64,000 bases of DNA from Hoeflea_A sp965228785 (GTDB lineage: Bacteria; Pseudomonadota; Alphaproteobacteria; Rhizobiales; Rhizobiaceae), in the NCBI GenBank assembly GCA_965228785.1, contig CBDDIF010000002.1, positions 744,001 to 808,000 on the forward strand, given 5' to 3'. Shown here in pieces: positions 1 to 8,179 of the stretch. The notes beneath the pieces were generated by a model. That model was given only the letters and a program-made list of their open reading frames with translations, was not told the origin of the DNA and made no database searches. Numbering within the stretch: the stretch's first letter is position 1; the number at the start of each line of letters is the position of its first letter. A program made the position numbers and the translations under genes.

Positions 1-419
1 TGGTAAGCGTTCTTCTGGCGCAGGCCCGCACCGATCTCACGGGCAGCTGAGCGGATGTACGTAAAGTCACAGCCGCCATCGGGCGCCGTAGGAGTTCCAA
101 CAGACACGAAGGTGACCTCGGTCTGTGCGATGGCCTCGCGAATGTTGGTCGTTGCCGAAATCAGGTCGGCATCGACACCTTCGGTCAGCAGCCGTTCCAG
201 ATCATGCTCGTGTATGGGGGAGCGGCCACTGGCCACCATGTTCGCCTTGTCAGGATCGATATCGACACCGACCACCTCATGGCCGAGACTTGCCAGGCAT
301 GCTGCGGAGACAGCACCCACATATCCAAGGCCGATAACGGAGATTCTGGTGCGCGCCTCGACCGGGCTCGCCATTGGGACCGTGTTCTGAAACTCAGGGT
401 TCTTTGCCAGGACATTCAT
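1..419 (-). CDS. algD: GDP-mannose/UDP-glucose 6-dehydrogenase, N-terminal part (AlgD-like)
   Basis: Only the first ~139 codons are in the window; the gene continues beyond base 1. The translation from the ATG at 419 has a Rossmann NAD-binding start (ISVIGLGYVGAVSAACLA), then GVDID and SVGTPTAPDGG, which are typical of nucleotide-sugar 6-dehydrogenases. This family oxidises GDP-mannose to GDP-mannuronate (AlgD) or UDP-glucose to UDP-glucuronate; sequence alone does not separate them here. The position next to algI, alg8 and alg44 makes AlgD, which supplies the alginate precursor, the better call. A GAGG ribosome-binding site lies about 9 bases before the ATG. It has its own promoter-like element and is separated from algI by a terminator. 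Confidence 0.85.
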   Translation of the reverse strand, partial: MNVLAKNPEFQNTVPMASPVEARTRISVIGLGYVGAVSAACLASLGHEVVGVDIDPDKANMVASGRSPIHEHDLERLLTEGVDADLISATTNIREAIAQTEVTFVSVGTPTAPDGGCDFTYIRSAAREIGAGLRQKNAY

Positions 420-462
420 TGGTTTCTACCTCGCTGGTTCGAATGACACTGACAAAGGAGTT

Positions 463-477
463 TCAAGCTTCGTGCCA
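463..477 (-). promoter_or_regulatory. Sigma-54-like (-24/-12) promoter of algD
   Basis: Read on the minus strand the element is TGGCACGAAGCTTGA. The -24 half (CTGGCACG) matches consensus exactly and the spacing is right. The -12 half is TTGA instead of TTGC, a mismatch at an almost invariant base, so this is weaker than the element before alg44. The predicted start is near 451, giving a leader of ~32 bases to the algD ATG at 419. A TTCGCGAA palindrome at 541-548, about 95 bases upstream of that start, could be an activator site. Confidence 0.5.
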
Positions 478-575
478 GTTTGGTAAATTCATATATTTCA
501 ATGGCTTATGGATTTTCTTGCACAGCCCGCCCAAGATCATTTCGCGAAATGAGAACGCCATGTCTCGCAATATGC

Positions 576-618
576 AAAAAAGAAACGGGCGAGCCGGTTC
601 GCGAAAACCGACCCGCCC
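576..618 (-). terminator. Rho-independent terminator after algI
   Basis: Two 13-base arms (587-599 and 606-618) pair fully with two G-T wobbles around a 6-base loop. On the minus strand the stem is followed by a T-rich run (TTTCTTTTTT) at 576-585. It lies 27 bases past the algI stop, so it should end the alg44-to-algI transcript and leave algD as a separate unit. Confidence 0.85.
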
Positions 619-644
619 ACGGCGTCGGGCGGAACGCCGTTTAG

Positions 645-2144
645 CTAGAAATTGAAGTAGATGAACTCGGTCAGGTCGTTCAGTCTGTAAATCTGGATCA
701 GCGAAACCGATCCGATCACGGCAACGCCAAACGCCCAGGCTGGAGTGGGCGTCCACCGCCACCGGACCAGGCCGAATCCCGCGTCCGCCAATTCCTTGGC
801 TGCAAAAAGCACCGGCCGATAGTTTTCGGTCAGTTGTGGCGCGTTGGGCAAGCCAACCACAATCAGCAGCATGACGGCCATCATCCATGGAATAGTCTCC
901 GGATCGGGCAAGACTTCGAGTCCAATGGAACCAGCGCCGGCCAGTCCGACCATGCTCGTCAGAAGACCGATGGCGCCTTCAAAACTCTCAGCCCGGAAGA
1001 ACACCCAGGCGATCACAACCGCGACCATGGTCAACGTCCATGCGGCCACTGTGTAGAGAGCAGTTGGCGTTCGTGCCCTGACCCAGTTGCCCAATTCCGA
1101 GCTTCGCCACAAGTGATTGACTGTCAGATAACCGCCATGCAGGGCACCCCAGAGAACAAAGTTCCAGCCGGCACCATGCCAAAGCCCACCCAGCAGCATC
1201 GTGATCATGAGATTCCCGTGCCGTCCCAGGATTCCGGAGCGGTTGCCGCCCAGAGGAATGTACAAATAGTCTCTGAGGAAGCGTGACAGGGAGATGTGCC
1301 AGCGGCGCCAGAACTCCACGATGCTCAGGGACTTGTAGGGAGAGTTGAAATTCAGCGGCAAACGGATGCCGAAGAGACGCGCCAGTCCAAGTGCCATATC
1401 GCAATAGCCAGAGAAGTCGAAATAGATCTGAAATGTGTAAGCAATGGCGCCGACCCAGGCCGCACCAAGCGACACGGTTTCGCCCTGATCCGCCAGGCCG
1501 AAGACCATATTGGCGAAAGGTGCCACGCCATCAGCCAGCACAATCTTCTTGAACAGTCCGATAAAGAAGAGCGTCCCGCCGAGGACCAGATTGAGGGACA
1601 AGCGGCTGCGAAAGACGTCCAGCCGAAACTGCGGAATGGTATCCCGCTGGGTGACGATCGGCCCGGCGATCAGTTGCGGAAAAAACGTCACGAACAGGAC
1701 GTACCGCTTGAAATCGCAGGCCTGAATCCGGCCGACCCAGGTGTCGTGCAGAAACGATATCTGCTGGAATGTGTAAAATGATATGGCCAGCGGCAAGACC
1801 AGCTCGAGCCTTGTCATGTCGAGGTTGGCGGTTGCGTTGACGTTGTCGATCAGGAAATCGGCGTATTTGAACAGTGCCAGCAGCGCCAGATTGACAACGA
1901 TGCCGAACGCTAGCAGCGAACGTGACCGTTTACGAAGCAGAAGCCTGTGGACCAGGTAATTGAAGGCCACCGAACCGCCAAGAAGCAGCAGATGTGGCGG
2001 ACTCCACCAGGCATAAAAGGCAACGGATGCCAGAATGAGCCAGATGATGATTGCCGACTCCAGCCGCAACGCCCGAAGCACCAGAAATCCGATAAGAACT
2101 GGCGGCAAAAACAGGTAGATGAATTCGAGGGAACTGAAAACCAT
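645..2144 (-). CDS. algI: MBOAT-family alginate O-acetyltransferase AlgI
   Basis: This 499-residue polytopic membrane protein is of the MBOAT family. It begins with several hydrophobic segments and contains the diagnostic WHGAGWNFVLWGALHG region with the conserved His, preceded by SIVEFWRRWHISLSRFLRDY, the standard AlgI/DltB signature. AlgI passes acetyl groups across the inner membrane for O-acetylation of mannuronate residues. The ATG at 2144 lies 2 bases after the stop of the Sel1-repeat gene and is preceded by a strong AGGGGAGGG site, so it is the last gene of the operon. A terminator follows. Related MBOAT proteins acetylate other polysaccharides, but the neighbours point to alginate. 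Confidence 0.9.
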   Translation of the reverse strand: MVFSSLEFIYLFLPPVLIGFLVLRALRLESAIIIWLILASVAFYAWWSPPHLLLLGGSVAFNYLVHRLLLRKRSRSLLAFGIVVNLALLALFKYADFLIDNVNATANLDMTRLELVLPLAISFYTFQQISFLHDTWVGRIQACDFKRYVLFVTFFPQLIAGPIVTQRDTIPQFRLDVFRSRLSLNLVLGGTLFFIGLFKKIVLADGVAPFANMVFGLADQGETVSLGAAWVGAIAYTFQIYFDFSGYCDMALGLARLFGIRLPLNFNSPYKSLSIVEFWRRWHISLSRFLRDYLYIPLGGNRSGILGRHGNLMITMLLGGLWHGAGWNFVLWGALHGGYLTVNHLWRSSELGNWVRARTPTALYTVAAWTLTMVAVVIAWVFFRAESFEGAIGLLTSMVGLAGAGSIGLEVLPDPETIPWMMAVMLLIVVGLPNAPQLTENYRPVLFAAKELADAGFGLVRWRWTPTPAWAFGVAVIGSVSLIQIYRLNDLTEFIYFNF

Positions 2145-2146
2145 GA

Positions 2147-3334
2147 CTAGCCCTCCCCTTTTGCGGTCACGCCGGACTTGTCTCTGACACCGGCTTCCCG
2201 TTCGATCTCTTCCAGCAGGCGCGCCGATCCTCGATGGCGAAGGATGGCACCCTTTTCAGCCAGGCCGCGTGCCTTAGTGACGTCCCGTTTGACCAGATCG
2301 CCTTTCAGGAACAACCCTGCTAGTTCGGCCATGGCGCCAGCGTGTCCCGCGGCTACACCCTGCTCCAGCCATTCAATCGCTGCTTCCCGCGGCAGGCCCC
2401 AACGGCCTTGCAGATGCATGCGTCCCAGAGCGGTCATCGCTCCCGGGTAGCCACGCCTTGCACTTTCTTTCAGGAGGTCCAGTGCCGTATCGCCATCTAT
2501 TCCACCCTGTCCGGTCTCGACAATCAGCAGGGCAAGGTCGTGCATGGCGGCTGGATCACCCAGGGTGACCGCTTCACCGAACCAGCGCGAAGCGGCCTCA
2601 ACATCCTTGTCGATAACCGAGCCTCTCAGAAACAGGCGCGCCAGCGTGCGTGCCGCGTAGGCACTGCCGGACTGCGCCTCGATTTCGAGGACCGGGAGGT
2701 AGAGTTCGGCCAATTGCCGCGCTTGTTCCGGATCGGCTTCGCTGACGGCGGTTCCTCTTTCAGCCATTTCGATCATCGACCAGATGGCCGCCGCCGACCC
2801 GCCTTCCGCGGCGATCCGGTAGTGTTTCATGGCCCGCTTCGGATCGGTCACGGTTCCAACACCCTTTCGATAGGCTGCTGCGATCTCCAGATGTGCCCGC
2901 TCAAAGCGCCATTTGGCGGCTTTGCTGAACCATTCGAAGGCAATACGGGAACAGTCTTTTCCGCTCGCTACCTTGTAAAGGCGACCGAGCTCGAAGGCCG
3001 CACGGCCACGACCGTCGAAATCGGCGACGACGGCCTGCAGCAACAACTGCCTGGCCCGTTCCAGATCCCGTTGAACACCCCAGCCGCGCGTGAGTAACAA
3101 CGCATATTCCAGTTTTGCCTGCGGGGTGGGTCCGGCTGCATGATCGGCAAGCAGGGCAGCTGCATCAGCCCAGGCGCCTTGCCTGGTCAAAGCCCTTGCC
3201 TGTTTGATATCAGCGGTGACCATCGGGTTCTGCGGTGTTGCAGCTCGTGGCCAAGCCATTGCCAGGGCCGAGCCTGAAAGCACCAGCGCCAGCGGCAGTG
3301 CAACGCGCACTTTTGATACAGACCATCCGCTCAT
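2147..3334 (-). CDS. Sel1/TPR-repeat periplasmic protein, AlgK-like
   Basis: From the ATG at 3334 the protein has 395 residues. There is an N-terminal export signal (hydrophobic VALPLALVLSGSALAMAW) and then about seven Sel1-type helical repeats, such as LGRMHLQGRWGLPREAAIEWL and LAGLFLKGDLVKRDVTKA. AlgK in pseudomonads is an outer-membrane lipoprotein made of the same repeats; it scaffolds the export complex and helps place AlgE. I see no lipobox cysteine here, so this version is probably periplasmic or anchored differently. The start overlaps the upstream gene's stop (TGATG) and has a GGAGGGGGG site, so the two are translationally coupled. The AlgK call rests on repeats plus context. Confidence 0.7.
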   Translation of the reverse strand: MSGWSVSKVRVALPLALVLSGSALAMAWPRAATPQNPMVTADIKQARALTRQGAWADAAALLADHAAGPTPQAKLEYALLLTRGWGVQRDLERARQLLLQAVVADFDGRGRAAFELGRLYKVASGKDCSRIAFEWFSKAAKWRFERAHLEIAAAYRKGVGTVTDPKRAMKHYRIAAEGGSAAAIWSMIEMAERGTAVSEADPEQARQLAELYLPVLEIEAQSGSAYAARTLARLFLRGSVIDKDVEAASRWFGEAVTLGDPAAMHDLALLIVETGQGGIDGDTALDLLKESARRGYPGAMTALGRMHLQGRWGLPREAAIEWLEQGVAAGHAGAMAELAGLFLKGDLVKRDVTKARGLAEKGAILRHRGSARLLEEIEREAGVRDKSGVTAKGEG

Positions 3335-4674
3335 CACACCCCCCTCCGCCAAACGCGGCAATTCTCACCGTTTGCTATTGTGATGGGTGATGTCTCGATT
3401 GAGATCTCACGACCCTCAGTATCGCCGCACCTCAAGCGGACAGCATCCTTCTTGCCAGATCGAGGCGTCTTGGCATCGGCGGAAACCAGATGCGTGACCT
3501 CCCGGACAATGGCCCGCGAAACATTCGGTCTGAAGTGATAGGCATCTGTAAAGTTGGCCGGATCTTCGGTGAGCGCATTGTCGAAATCGAGATCAACCAC
3601 CGGAGCCAGCTTGGCCAGTTCAGCGCGGAATGCGAAGTTGAGCGCAGACAGGCCGTGGGCATGGATGGTTGCCTGCATTTCGGTGATCGTCGGCGGGATC
3701 ACGAAGACGAGCGTCCTGTCGTTGCGATCGGCCCATTCCGCCATGTCCTCTATCATCCGCCAATAGCTGGCCGAGAAGTTGAACGAGCGCCAGTCCGCCG
3801 ATCCGTTACGCCTTACCTGGCGGTCGATCTTGGCGGGGAGCAAACGGTCGGAGACATCGACCGAATAGAGATCAAGAAGATGCGCCGTGTAGGCCATATA
3901 CCAGCCGAGGCCCTCGAAATGTGGCCTGCCGCCCGGCAAATGCAAATGATCGAAACGACCATAGCGACGTCGCAACGGCAGCGGATCAAGACCGCCAGGA
4001 AGGACGCAAGAGAAACAGATTTCAGGCGACAACAGCGTATCGAGAGACGTACGGCCCGCGGTGCCCAGTTGAGCGGCCCGGGCCCCCGACACCAATGACG
4101 GGACGTAGTCTCGAAGACGCTCGATTGCTTTCGCATTTTCCGCCTGGAAGACCTTCAGCGCAGTCTTGGCGACAGTCCAGTTCTTCAGGTACTCCGTTGG
4201 CTCACCAATGAGCATGACGGCTTCCGGAACTCGGTTCATTCCGTCCTTGTGCGCCTCGTCCATGCTGCGCAGCTGAATGCCAATGATGATGTTGCGGACT
4301 GCCGGATCACGTTTGATCAACGAGAAAGTGGCATGGATTTCGGGAACCGTTCCTCCGCCATAGGCAAGGTTCACGGCACCCGTCATCCCACTCTCATGCC
4401 AGTATTTGTCACGTAATGCGCGAGCCCGACTGTCGCCCAGGATGACCGTGTCGTGTGCGCCGGGTTGGTAGCGAGCCAGTTTCCAAAGCGGATAATGGTT
4501 CTTCTCCGCCAGCTCGGAGACGGCTCCAGACCTTTCGCGGTCCCCAAACAGCTCATAGGGGTCAACGACGAATGTCAGCGCGGCAGGGAGCGCGCCGACC
4601 AGCAAGGCAGCGGCGAGCGCGACTGTGAAAATTGTCATGCAGCCGCGTCGAGCGGATTGTCTTGGCGTAACCAT
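3334..4674 (-). CDS. AlgJ/AlgX-like O-acetyltransferase of the SGNH-type fold
   Basis: The product has 446 residues from the ATG at 4674, which follows a GAGG site at 8 bases. An N-terminal membrane segment (TIFTVALAAALLVGALPAAL) leads to the VDPYELFG stretch common in this family. It then has a GDSRA motif and, near the C-terminus, DAYHFRP, candidates for the Ser and Asp-x-His parts of an SGNH-type catalytic centre. AlgJ and AlgX share this fold and receive acetyl groups from AlgI for transfer to the polymer; which one this replaces cannot be decided. A sigma-54-like promoter lies directly upstream, so this gene heads a second unit with the AlgK-like gene and algI. Confidence 0.65.
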   Translation of the reverse strand: MVTPRQSARRGCMTIFTVALAAALLVGALPAALTFVVDPYELFGDRERSGAVSELAEKNHYPLWKLARYQPGAHDTVILGDSRARALRDKYWHESGMTGAVNLAYGGGTVPEIHATFSLIKRDPAVRNIIIGIQLRSMDEAHKDGMNRVPEAVMLIGEPTEYLKNWTVAKTALKVFQAENAKAIERLRDYVPSLVSGARAAQLGTAGRTSLDTLLSPEICFSCVLPGGLDPLPLRRRYGRFDHLHLPGGRPHFEGLGWYMAYTAHLLDLYSVDVSDRLLPAKIDRQVRRNGSADWRSFNFSASYWRMIEDMAEWADRNDRTLVFVIPPTITEMQATIHAHGLSALNFAFRAELAKLAPVVDLDFDNALTEDPANFTDAYHFRPNVSRAIVREVTHLVSADAKTPRSGKKDAVRLRCGDTEGREISIETSPITIANGENCRVWRRGV

Positions 4675-4709
4675 GGGTATGTCCTCGTGTGTAACCTGAT
4701 CACCGCGTT

Positions 4710-4724
4710 GCAATCGGCATGCCA
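4710..4724 (-). promoter_or_regulatory. Sigma-54-like promoter of the algJ-like/algK-like/algI unit
   Basis: The minus strand reads TGGCATGCCGATTGC followed by A. The -12 half (TTGCA) is perfect and the -24 half differs from consensus at one base (TGGCAT for TGGCAC). The GG-N10-GC spacing is correct. The predicted start near 4698 gives a leader of ~24 bases carrying the GAGG ribosome-binding site and the ATG at 4674. Confidence 0.6.
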
Positions 4725-4794
4725 AGACGCTTTTTCCATTTAAATCAGTGACTTAGGGTACATTTTGTGGAGTTCGATTTTGGCGATATTCGCG

Positions 4795-4824
4795 TTGCGC
4801 AATTGCTCTTGCGCAGATTGCAAA
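4795..4824 (-). promoter_or_regulatory. Possible activator-binding sites upstream of the algJ-like gene
   Basis: TTGCGCA occurs twice (4795-4801 and 4809-4815), 14 bases apart, and is followed by TTGCAAA. The pair lies about 110 bases upstream of the predicted sigma-54 start, a usual distance for an enhancer-binding protein. TTGCGAA, a near match, also occurs twice upstream of alg44. Binding by the neighbouring regulator is inference. Confidence 0.35.
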
Positions 4825-4847
4825 GGTCGTCTGCCGATCAGGGCGAT

Positions 4848-6443
4848 TCAGTTCAGCAGGCCGGCAAACTCGCGAAACTGGACACCCGACGGGATACCGA
4901 TCAGTTGCGAATAGTGAACGGTGAACAGAAACAGCAGCGCCACTGCGACCGCGGTGCACCAGGCAGCCATCGTATTGCGCGCCGTTTCAACCAGGGTGCC
5001 CGTTCCCATTCCGGCAGTCTGGTTGCCGCGGTTCGACCAACGCTGTTTCGACAGTCTGAAGATGCAATAGACCTTCACCGACGCATTGATCAGCTGGTTG
5101 AGGTAGAGGATCCACGAATAGGACAGGTCTACCTTGCGGGAGTATGTGCACAGAATGAGCGACAGAAGCAGACGGCTGATCGCGATAAACAGAATGTAGG
5201 ACAGAAGATAACCAGGACCGACGAGAAACATTGCTGAAACGGCCAGCATGGGACTGACCAGCATCGTCCACATCGACAATCTCTGATCGACCAGGCACCA
5301 CCAGATGAAAAACGGCATGGCCCGCGGTCCGAGCTTGATCGCTCTCGACCCGTTGCGCAGCATGTTGCCCGACCAGCGCCGGAAGTTTTGCACCATGCGA
5401 TCCATGCCCGAGCCCTCAATGACCTCGATGGTGTAGCCAAGGGCATCCGGGACGTAGAGCATCTTCGCTCCGCTCTTGAGCATGAAGTACCAGGTGCTCT
5501 TGTCGTCGCCCGATAGGAAGCGGAAGCGACCCCAAAGCCAATGCTCGAGATGGTCAGCCTCGAGCAGACGGATGAACTCGAGTTTCTTCAGATTTTGGGC
5601 CCGGAACACCGACATGCGCCCCGTCAGCGTCAATACACGCCCGGAAAGAGCGTGGGACTGCATGGCCAGCCGACGTTGAGCGAACCGCATGCGCAGCCAT
5701 GCGTCGATCCATTTGGGACCGAGGCAGATGACCTCTTCATCGGTGGTGCATGCCTGCAGATCCGGATAGAGCTGGAATAACGGCATGCATCGGCCAATAG
5801 CGCCTTCAGACAGGACGAAATCGCCATCCATGAAAACGACCAGGTCATCGTCGAGCACCGGCAACCGACACATGGCCCTAAGAACAAGCCCGATGGCTGC
5901 CCGTTTGCCCGAAACGTTCTGGCGGATGATGCGCAGTGTTATGTCGATGTCAGCCGCGGTTCTTTCCAGCAAATCGATGATGATATCCTCGTCATAACGG
6001 TCGGACGATCCGAGCCAGATCGTCGCCGGAACACCGGCAGCATCTGCCTCGCGGACAATCGACCGCACGACCATTTCGGTGATCTCGCGATGCTCGCGGT
6101 AGGTCGTCATCATGAAATGGAGGTGCCTGGGCCGCCAACCGGATTGCCAGACCGCCTCGCCGCGCCGCCGCATACGCGGATAGACGAGCTTGCCATAAAT
6201 AACCGCCCGTACCGCGTGGGTGAACCACCAGCCGTAGCGCCACAGACCCAGCAGCCCGATGGTGATTGTTACGGTCCAGACCTCCGTATCGAACAGGGTG
6301 TTGGGGACCGACAGGATGAGCACCAGGCAAATCGTCAGGTAAAGGGCAATTTTATAGAGAATTCCCGGCGTCCACTTGCGCCATCCCCGCGGCCACACCG
6401 TCGGATCATCGAGAATACGGGCGGTATCAAATCGAACGTTCAT
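4848..6443 (-). CDS. alg8: Alginate polymerase, family 2 glycosyltransferase Alg8
   Basis: This 531-residue inner-membrane glycosyltransferase has two N-terminal membrane segments, a GT2 core and C-terminal membrane segments. Visible motifs are VVFMDGDFVLS (the metal/sugar-nucleotide-binding DxD region), CTTDEEV, and QNFRRW, the QxxRW motif of processive synthases. Length and architecture fit Alg8, which polymerises GDP-mannuronate while exporting the chain. The start overlaps the end of alg44 by 17 bases, as expected for a tightly coupled pair; Alg44 binds c-di-GMP and activates Alg8 in Pseudomonas. A cellulose-synthase-like enzyme is the main alternative but does not fit the surrounding genes. 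Confidence 0.9.
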   Translation of the reverse strand: MNVRFDTARILDDPTVWPRGWRKWTPGILYKIALYLTICLVLILSVPNTLFDTEVWTVTITIGLLGLWRYGWWFTHAVRAVIYGKLVYPRMRRRGEAVWQSGWRPRHLHFMMTTYREHREITEMVVRSIVREADAAGVPATIWLGSSDRYDEDIIIDLLERTAADIDITLRIIRQNVSGKRAAIGLVLRAMCRLPVLDDDLVVFMDGDFVLSEGAIGRCMPLFQLYPDLQACTTDEEVICLGPKWIDAWLRMRFAQRRLAMQSHALSGRVLTLTGRMSVFRAQNLKKLEFIRLLEADHLEHWLWGRFRFLSGDDKSTWYFMLKSGAKMLYVPDALGYTIEVIEGSGMDRMVQNFRRWSGNMLRNGSRAIKLGPRAMPFFIWWCLVDQRLSMWTMLVSPMLAVSAMFLVGPGYLLSYILFIAISRLLLSLILCTYSRKVDLSYSWILYLNQLINASVKVYCIFRLSKQRWSNRGNQTAGMGTGTLVETARNTMAAWCTAVAVALLFLFTVHYSQLIGIPSGVQFREFAGLLN

Positions 6444-8034
6444 AACCGATACCCTCAGTCAGGCCGACGAGCGTTCCGATGCGATGCAGAAGATCGTTGC
6501 GCAGGCGTTTGGGGAACACGACCACCGCCGGCAACCCGCTGCGGATGAGTTGACGATGAGCCTCGTCGGAATCCATGACGAGTGAGACGGCGGCCGACTT
6601 CGCCCGACCTTCCTTCCAGATGTAGCGGGAGGCTTCGGAATCGAGAAAGGCCGAGTCGCGATCAATCTTGACCACCGTGGCGTTGACGCTGCGCCCGAGC
6701 GACGGAAAGTACACACTCGCTCTGTCAGACAGGCCCACGGAGAGGATCTGGTCCTGATCCAGAAATGCGGTGATGGTCGGCTGTTCGTTCTTTTCGATGG
6801 TGAACAGCGGCTCGTTTCGAAGGACGGTCAACCCGCCGGGTTGGCTGACCGAGACGATCCGTCCGTCGAAAGGTGCTGTTATGGTAAGACCCTCGCCCAA
6901 TATCTCGTACTTTTCGAGCTGCATCCGCGCCGTCTGAACCAGGGACGAGGCTTCGTCGACTTCCAGAGCCAGCATATCGAGATCGGTGACGAATTCCTTG
7001 TGATTGTAGTACCGGCGGTCGGATGTCGCATCCATGACCGCCGCCCGTTCAAGCTCGAATTCTGCCTCCTGCACATGCGCTTCGGCCTGCGCTTGCCGCA
7101 GTTTCGCTTCGTCATATTTGCTTGCAACCACCAGACCTTTGGCTTTCAGGCGCGCCATGCGTTCGAAATGGGCGTCGGCGGCATCCAGCGCTTCACGGGC
7201 CGCTTCGAGGCGCGCCTTGGAGATCTGTCGGTCGGTCCGGTTGATGATCTGGTAAAGCTGCATGCGTTCGGATTCGATCCGGTATTTTTCGCGCGCCCGC
7301 AGCAGGTGGTTCTCGGCCTCATTCAGTGCGATGCGCCTGTCTTCTCTCTCCGATTCAAGCTTGGAGTTTTGGATCCTGGCGATCGTGTCGCCCTTGCGGA
7401 CATCTTCATCCATGCCCAGCCGAACGGGAATGAGGAGACCATCCATCGGCATCTTGACGGTCGCCAGCGGTGCGGAAACCACCGCGGACTTGACCTCCAT
7501 GCGCATGGTGTTGGCGTAGACCAGGAAAGCCAGGTATCCGAATGCGACAACCCCGACCGTGACGTAGAGAGCCGACATGACGATGGTTTTCAGCGGAAGC
7601 CGCCTTACCGGCACTTGATCTCCGGGATTCGGATCTGGCTTGGTGGATATCGGTGTGACCGGCACATCAATCCGGCAGATCGCGTCGTCAACCGTGGCCA
7701 TTTGTCCACGAACCAGATCGTCGATGAAGTGACTCATCAGATCGTGTTCGCGTTCGCCCAACTCCTCGAATTCCATACCGACGACGCCATTGTCAGAACG
7801 TTTGATTAGCGCCTGGACGGGAAAGCTGATATCGAATCCCTGGAAGGGCAGTCGCAATTTTAACTCGACGCGATCGCCAAGCGCGGGTGCGGCATCGGTG
7901 ATTCCGTCCAGGCGCAAGCCGCCCAGACTCCAATTGGTCGCCCCGACGACGCGCCCGTCCGGCAGCGTCACATCGAGGGGTGCCGAAACCCTGTGATAGC
8001 GCCTCTGGCAAGGTCGCTCGCGAATAACTTTCAT
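6427..8034 (-). CDS. alg44: PilZ-domain alginate co-polymerase Alg44
   Basis: From the ATG at 8034 the protein has 535 residues. Residues 11-15 (RRYHR) and 34-39 (NWSLGG) form the PilZ RxxxR and (D/N)xSxxG motifs that bind c-di-GMP. A membrane helix spans ~149-174, followed by a long periplasmic HlyD-like region with coiled coil (~200-320) and beta-rich parts. It is clearly longer than the ~390-residue Pseudomonas Alg44, mainly in the periplasmic coiled coil. The start at 8034 is preferred over the in-frame start at 8058 because GAGGAG lies 7 bases upstream and because the sigma-54 element at 8063-8077 places the transcript start near 8051, inside the longer frame. It is first in the biosynthetic operon. 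Confidence 0.88.
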   Translation of the reverse strand: MKVIRERPCQRRYHRVSAPLDVTLPDGRVVGATNWSLGGLRLDGITDAAPALGDRVELKLRLPFQGFDISFPVQALIKRSDNGVVGMEFEELGEREHDLMSHFIDDLVRGQMATVDDAICRIDVPVTPISTKPDPNPGDQVPVRRLPLKTIVMSALYVTVGVVAFGYLAFLVYANTMRMEVKSAVVSAPLATVKMPMDGLLIPVRLGMDEDVRKGDTIARIQNSKLESEREDRRIALNEAENHLLRAREKYRIESERMQLYQIINRTDRQISKARLEAAREALDAADAHFERMARLKAKGLVVASKYDEAKLRQAQAEAHVQEAEFELERAAVMDATSDRRYYNHKEFVTDLDMLALEVDEASSLVQTARMQLEKYEILGEGLTITAPFDGRIVSVSQPGGLTVLRNEPLFTIEKNEQPTITAFLDQDQILSVGLSDRASVYFPSLGRSVNATVVKIDRDSAFLDSEASRYIWKEGRAKSAAVSLVMDSDEAHRQLIRSGLPAVVVFPKRLRNDLLHRIGTLVGLTEGIGYERSI

Positions 8035-8062
8035 CGTTCTGCTCCTCGTCACACTCAAGAGT

Positions 8063-8077
8063 GCAACAAGTGTGCCA
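8063..8077 (-). promoter_or_regulatory. Sigma-54 (-24/-12) promoter of alg44
   Basis: The minus strand reads TGGCACACTTGTTGC, with a perfect TGGCAC (-24), the right five-base spacer and a perfect TTGC (-12). The expected start is ~8051, followed by a ribosome-binding site and the alg44 ATG at 8034. The gene immediately upstream encodes a sigma-54 activator of the NtrC type. Confidence 0.8.
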
Positions 8078-8097
8078 GATGCAGTCCATTGAATTTA

Positions 8098-8164
8098 TTG
8101 CGAAAACTTCAATCGACCCCTCGACGGAATCCGAATTGCAAACTGCATTTTTGCAATTTGCGAA
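8098..8164 (-). promoter_or_regulatory. Inverted repeat and flanking TTGCGAA copies upstream of alg44 (candidate enhancer sites)
   Basis: A perfect 9-base inverted repeat, AATTGCAAA (8134-8142) and TTTGCAATT (8150-8158), is separated by 7 bases and centred ~95 bases upstream of the predicted alg44 start. Two TTGCGAA copies at 8098-8104 and 8158-8164 flank it, exactly 60 bases apart. It is not a good terminator for the upstream regulator gene because it is AT-rich and no T-run follows. Binding by the NtrC-type regulator is inferred from position. Confidence 0.5.
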
Positions 8165-8179
8165 GTTTCGGAACTGTTT

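Noticed and set aside
834..1286. Plus-strand ORFs opposite algI and similar long antisense frames throughout
   Set aside because: They lie antisense to well-recognised genes, have no ribosome-binding sites and no family features; they are shadows caused by GC-rich codon use.
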